DNA of 6,650 bases, taken from NCBI GenBank assembly GCA_030636125.1, contig DAOVXM010000147.1, positions 1 through 6,650 of the forward strand, read 5' to 3'. The notes beneath the pieces were generated by a model that saw only the letters and a program-made list of their open reading frames with translations, did not search any database and was not told the origin of the DNA. This stretch comes from Chloroflexota bacterium (GTDB lineage Bacteria > Chloroflexota > Anaerolineae > Anaerolineales > UBA4823). The position numbers were made by a program, and so were the translations under genes. Numbering within the stretch: the first letter of the stretch is position 1; every line of letters starts with the position of its first letter. Of this stretch, positions 5,151-6,650 are shown in pieces.

Positions 5151-6650
5151 TTACTTGCGACGTTGTCCACCATAGCGACGATCTTTTCGATCTCCGCCAC
5201 TGCGACCACCTGAGCGGCCTCCACGATCTCGCTGTTGAGCTTCTTCGGCGGTCCAGCCTTCCAAAACAGCTTGCCGGGAGAGTCTGATTTTGCCTTGCGC
5301 GTCGATATTGGTCACCATTACGGTGATTTCATCGCCAACACGCGCGATATCTTCAACTTTCTCAATACGCTCGCTGTCTAGTTGGGAGATATGGACCATG
5401 CCATCTGTACCAGGGAGGATTTCAACAAAGGCACCAAAATCCGTGGTTCGCACCACCCGGCCTGTATAAATGCGTCCAACGACTGGAGTTTCGGTTAACG
5501 CCTCAACCCGTTCAACAGCCATACGTGAGCTCTCACCATCTGCAGATGCTATAAACACAGATCCATCTTCACCGATATCGATCTTCGCGCCGGTCTCATC
5601 TTGGATGCTGCGAATTGTCTTTCCACCAGGGCCAATCACATTACCGATCTTTTCGACAGGGATATGGACAACAGTGATACGCGGCGCATGTGGTTTAAGA
5701 TCAGGACGCGGTGTAGAAATCGTCTCCATCATACTATCCAGGATGGATAGTCGACTGAGGCGAGCTTGTTCTAGTGCCTCAATCATTAATTCGGTGTTTA
5801 GCCCGGCAATTTTTATGTCCATCTGCAAGGCAGTAATCCCTTTATCGGTACCCGCGACTTTGAAATCCATATCGCCAAGCATATCTTCCATTCCCAGTAT
5901 GTCAGTAAGGATTAAGTAGCGATCACCTTCTTTGATCAATCCCATTGCCACGCCAGCTACAGGAGCTTTGATTGGCACACCAGTATCCATCAAAGCCAGT
6001 GTAGAACCGCATACAGAAGCCATTGAGGACGAACCATTTGAGGAAAGAACTTCGGAGACTAAGCGCAGCGTATAGGGAAATTCTGCTTCGGTTGGGATAA
6101 CGGGTCCTAATGCGCGTTCTGCAAGTGCTCCATGGCCGATCTCTCTCCTTGAAGCCCCACGTAGGAACTTCGTTTCACCTGTTGAAAAGGGAGGGAAATT
6201 GTAGTGGTGGATATATCGTTTGGAGTCAGAAGGAGTCAAGTTGTCCAATTCCTGGGCTTCGCGTGGAGTACCGAGAGTTGCCAGAGTAAGCACCTGGGTT
6301 TCACCACGGGTGAACAGACCAGAACCATGAGCCCTAGGGCTGAAATCTATTTCGCACCATATCGGGCGAATATCTGTATTGCTGCGACCGTCCGGGCGTA
6401 TACCCCGGTCAAGGATGCGTTTGCGAACAATTTTCTTGAAAGAATCCTCATAAGCATATTTGACTTGCTTTTCAAGATCTTCATCTTCGGATGCAAATTC
6501 GTAAATAACTGCTTTCTTTAACTCATCTAAGGCTGCATAGCGCTCTTTCTTGTTGTAGGACTGTTCAAGGATTTGGTTGAGTGGTGCCGTGATTCTATCA
6601 AACACGGATGTGTTTAAACTTTCATCACTAGCGAAGGGAGTGTAGTCTCG
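5151..6650 (-). CDS. pnp: Polynucleotide phosphorylase, 5'-truncated by window edge
   Basis: PNPase degrades RNA from the 3' end using phosphate and releases nucleoside diphosphates; it acts in the cytoplasm as a trimer. The frame is open to the right window edge (499 visible residues of about 700-750 expected); a GTG at 6605 is internal. Numbered from that edge, residues 1-75 are the end of the helical linker domain and about 85-300 the second, catalytic RNase PH domain. The latter has FTRGETQ, the phosphate-binding serines in [11 protein letters not shown] (205-215), and the active-site set D256, D262 and K264 in [13 protein letters not shown]. The KH domain follows (about 321-385) with GPGG at 340-343, then the S1 domain (about 391-462, [16 protein letters not shown]). 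The last 26 residues are rich in Arg and Gly and probably disordered. The first RNase PH domain is outside the window. Confidence 0.97.
   Translation of the reverse strand, partial: RDYTPFASDESLNTSVFDRITAPLNQILEQSYNKKERYAALDELKKAVIYEFASEDEDLEKQVKYAYEDSFKKIVRKRILDRGIRPDGRSNTDIRPIWCEIDFSPRAHGSGLFTRGETQVLTLATLGTPREAQELDNLTPSDSKRYIHHYNFPPFSTGETKFLRGASRREIGHGALAERALGPVIPTEAEFPYTLRLVSEVLSSNGSSSMASVCGSTLALMDTGVPIKAPVAGVAMGLIKEGDRYLILTDILGMEDMLGDMDFKVAGTDKGITALQMDIKIAGLNTELMIEALEQARLSRLSILDSMMETISTPRPDLKPHAPRITVVHIPVEKIGNVIGPGGKTIRSIQDETGAKIDIGEDGSVFIASADGESSRMAVERVEALTETPVVGRIYTGRVVRTTDFGAFVEILPGTDGMVHISQLDSERIEKVEDIARVGDEITVMVTNIDAQGKIRLSRQAVLEGWTAEEAQQRDRGGRSGGRSGGDRKDRRYGGQRRK

Noticed and set aside
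4990..5175. 61-codon open frame on the plus strand, crossing the terminator
   Set aside because: It runs through the focA promoter region, the pnp terminator hairpin and the end of pnp; its protein includes the T-run as polyphenylalanine and looks non-coding.
5470..5919. 149-codon open frame on the plus strand
   Set aside because: It lies wholly inside pnp on the opposite strand, shows no family resemblance, and the pnp frame is conserved throughout.
6204..6521. 105-codon open frame on the plus strand
   Set aside because: It is antisense to the catalytic and linker domains of PNPase; its protein has no recognisable motif.

Overview
The window looks like a chromosomal segment of a member of the Chloroflexota, most likely the Anaerolineae. 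This is inferred from gene content only: an F-type ATP synthase b subunit that carries a delta-type C-terminal domain, a MurE with a non-standard diamino-acid motif, a FocA-like channel and moderate GC. No rRNA or other phylogenetic marker is present, so the placement is tentative.

Plus strand, left part (1-1745). The membrane (Fo) module of the ATP synthase comes first: atpB (subunit a, 5' end cut off by the window edge), atpE (subunit c) and a b-type subunit (atpF) whose C-terminal third is the delta/OSCP C-terminal domain. The usual following genes (atpA, atpG, atpD, atpC) are absent. The cluster ends in a long, strong rho-independent terminator (1691-1745), so the F1 genes must lie elsewhere. 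The 131-base gap between atpB and atpE can form alternative stem-loops.

Plus strand, middle (1746-3444). A complete murE-like gene for cytoplasmic peptidoglycan precursor synthesis follows. A perfect 7-bp inverted repeat sits on its ribosome binding region. Its 3' end overlaps by 8 bases, tail to tail, the next gene on the other strand.

Minus strand, right part (3437-6650). In order of transcription these are: pnp (polynucleotide phosphorylase, 5' end cut off by the right window edge), a hairpin terminator (5085-5127), a plausible promoter (4994-5021), then a probable three-gene unit. The unit holds a FocA-like formate/nitrite channel, a stand-alone Lrp/AsnC effector (RAM) domain without a DNA-binding domain, and a small KdgF-like cupin. 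No terminator is visible after the cupin, so its transcript probably runs antisense into murE.

Most of the window is core metabolism. The points that deserve attention are the b-delta fusion without the delta N-terminal domain, the Fo operon closed by a terminator before F1, the EDPR motif in MurE, and the focA-RAM-cupin cluster. No CRISPR array, insertion sequence, tRNA or rRNA was seen.
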